A stretch of 24,927 nucleotides of DNA from Sphacelaria rigidula. Lineage: Eukaryota; Phaeophyceae; Sphacelariales. The DNA is taken from the NCBI GenBank assembly GCA_964200075.2, contig CAXNAA020000185.1:1-24927 (forward strand), given 5' to 3'. The position numbers were made by a program, and so were the translations under genes. Numbering within the stretch: the stretch's first letter is position 1; each line of letters opens with the position of its first letter. Positions 24,819 through 24,927 of this stretch are shown one piece after another. The notes under the pieces were generated by a model. That model was not told where the DNA came from, did not search any database, and saw nothing but the letters and a program-made list of their open reading frames with translations.

Positions 24819-24927
24819 TGCTGCCATGGTGGATTTGTGCAAGGCCTACAAGGACAACAAAGACAAGCAAGAGAAGAACCCTCGACACTACTTCGACTTG
24901 AAATTTAGGTCAAAAAACGACGTACAG
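24517..24927 (+). CDS. tnpB: TnpB / Fanzor2-like RNA-guided nuclease, 5' part, runs off the window
   Basis: From 24517 the frame reads RKLELFPSQKWKKTLKKWMG, then ARWTYNKCLDKFKKK, TSWVLETPQEVRDAAMVDL, KAYKDNK and FDLKFRSKND. This is the N-terminal part of TnpB proteins carried by IS607-type elements in giant viruses (the Fanzor2 group). The catalytic RuvC and zinc-ribbon parts lie beyond the window. The frame has no stop upstream all the way to 23953, and no ATG between 23953 and the internal ATG at 24571, so its start is unclear. It may start at a non-ATG codon, or use the tnpA start through the A13 run. The upstream stretch (24140-24510) would encode a Ser/Thr/Lys-rich segment overlapping tnpA in another frame. 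Confidence 0.75.

Overview
The window looks like part of a nucleocytoplasmic large DNA virus (giant-virus) genome, either as virus or as a copy integrated in a eukaryotic host. The evidence is the gene set: a double jelly-roll major capsid protein, a virus-type DNA topoisomerase II, an Erv1-like thiol oxidase with a C-terminal membrane segment, an A18-like superfamily 2 helicase, a Ser/Thr kinase, a sulfotransferase, a fibre-like beta-repeat protein, an MSV199/Bro-associated nuclease fragment and an IS607-type transposon carrying TnpB (Fanzor2-like). A gene carrying EsV-1-7 type Cys/His repeats points weakly to a stramenopile (brown-algal) host. Host and virus family cannot be fixed from the sequence alone.

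Layout. Positions 1-5.4 kb hold small orphans, a helicase coupled to an upstream small ORF by an ATGA overlap, a kinase and a sulfotransferase. Positions 5.5-13.4 kb hold a fibre-like protein with an in-frame TGA, an orphan, the 1123-residue topoisomerase II, a basic Cys-containing protein with a GRCV motif, the thiol oxidase and a fibronectin-III-like protein. Positions 13.4-17.7 kb hold a small gene broken by two frameshifts, a coiled-coil protein with a huge Glu tract, and two tandem, frame-broken paralogues with an HNH-like motif. Positions 17.7-19.4 kb are a degenerate tandem-repeat array between two convergent genes. Positions 19.4-21.3 kb encode an unusual fusion of C2H2 fingers, EsV-1-7 repeats and a PD-(D/E)XK-like nuclease, with one frameshift. 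Positions 21.4-23.4 kb hold the capsid gene, which I infer is split after its 20th coding base by a group I intron. Positions 23.5-24.9 kb hold a truncated nuclease and the start of the IS607-type element.

Two themes stand out. First, a hidden exon and group I intron can be read at the 5' end of the capsid gene: P1 with a U.G pair at the splice site, an adjoining P10, a 9-bp P9-like hairpin and a plausible P7. Second, lesions accumulate from about 5.5 kb rightwards: single-base indels, often in homopolymers, and three nonsense codons in otherwise conserved genes. The large enzymes (helicase, kinase, sulfotransferase, topoisomerase) are intact. This fits either a decaying endogenous viral element or an error-prone assembly. 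The nonsense substitutions favour decay somewhat.
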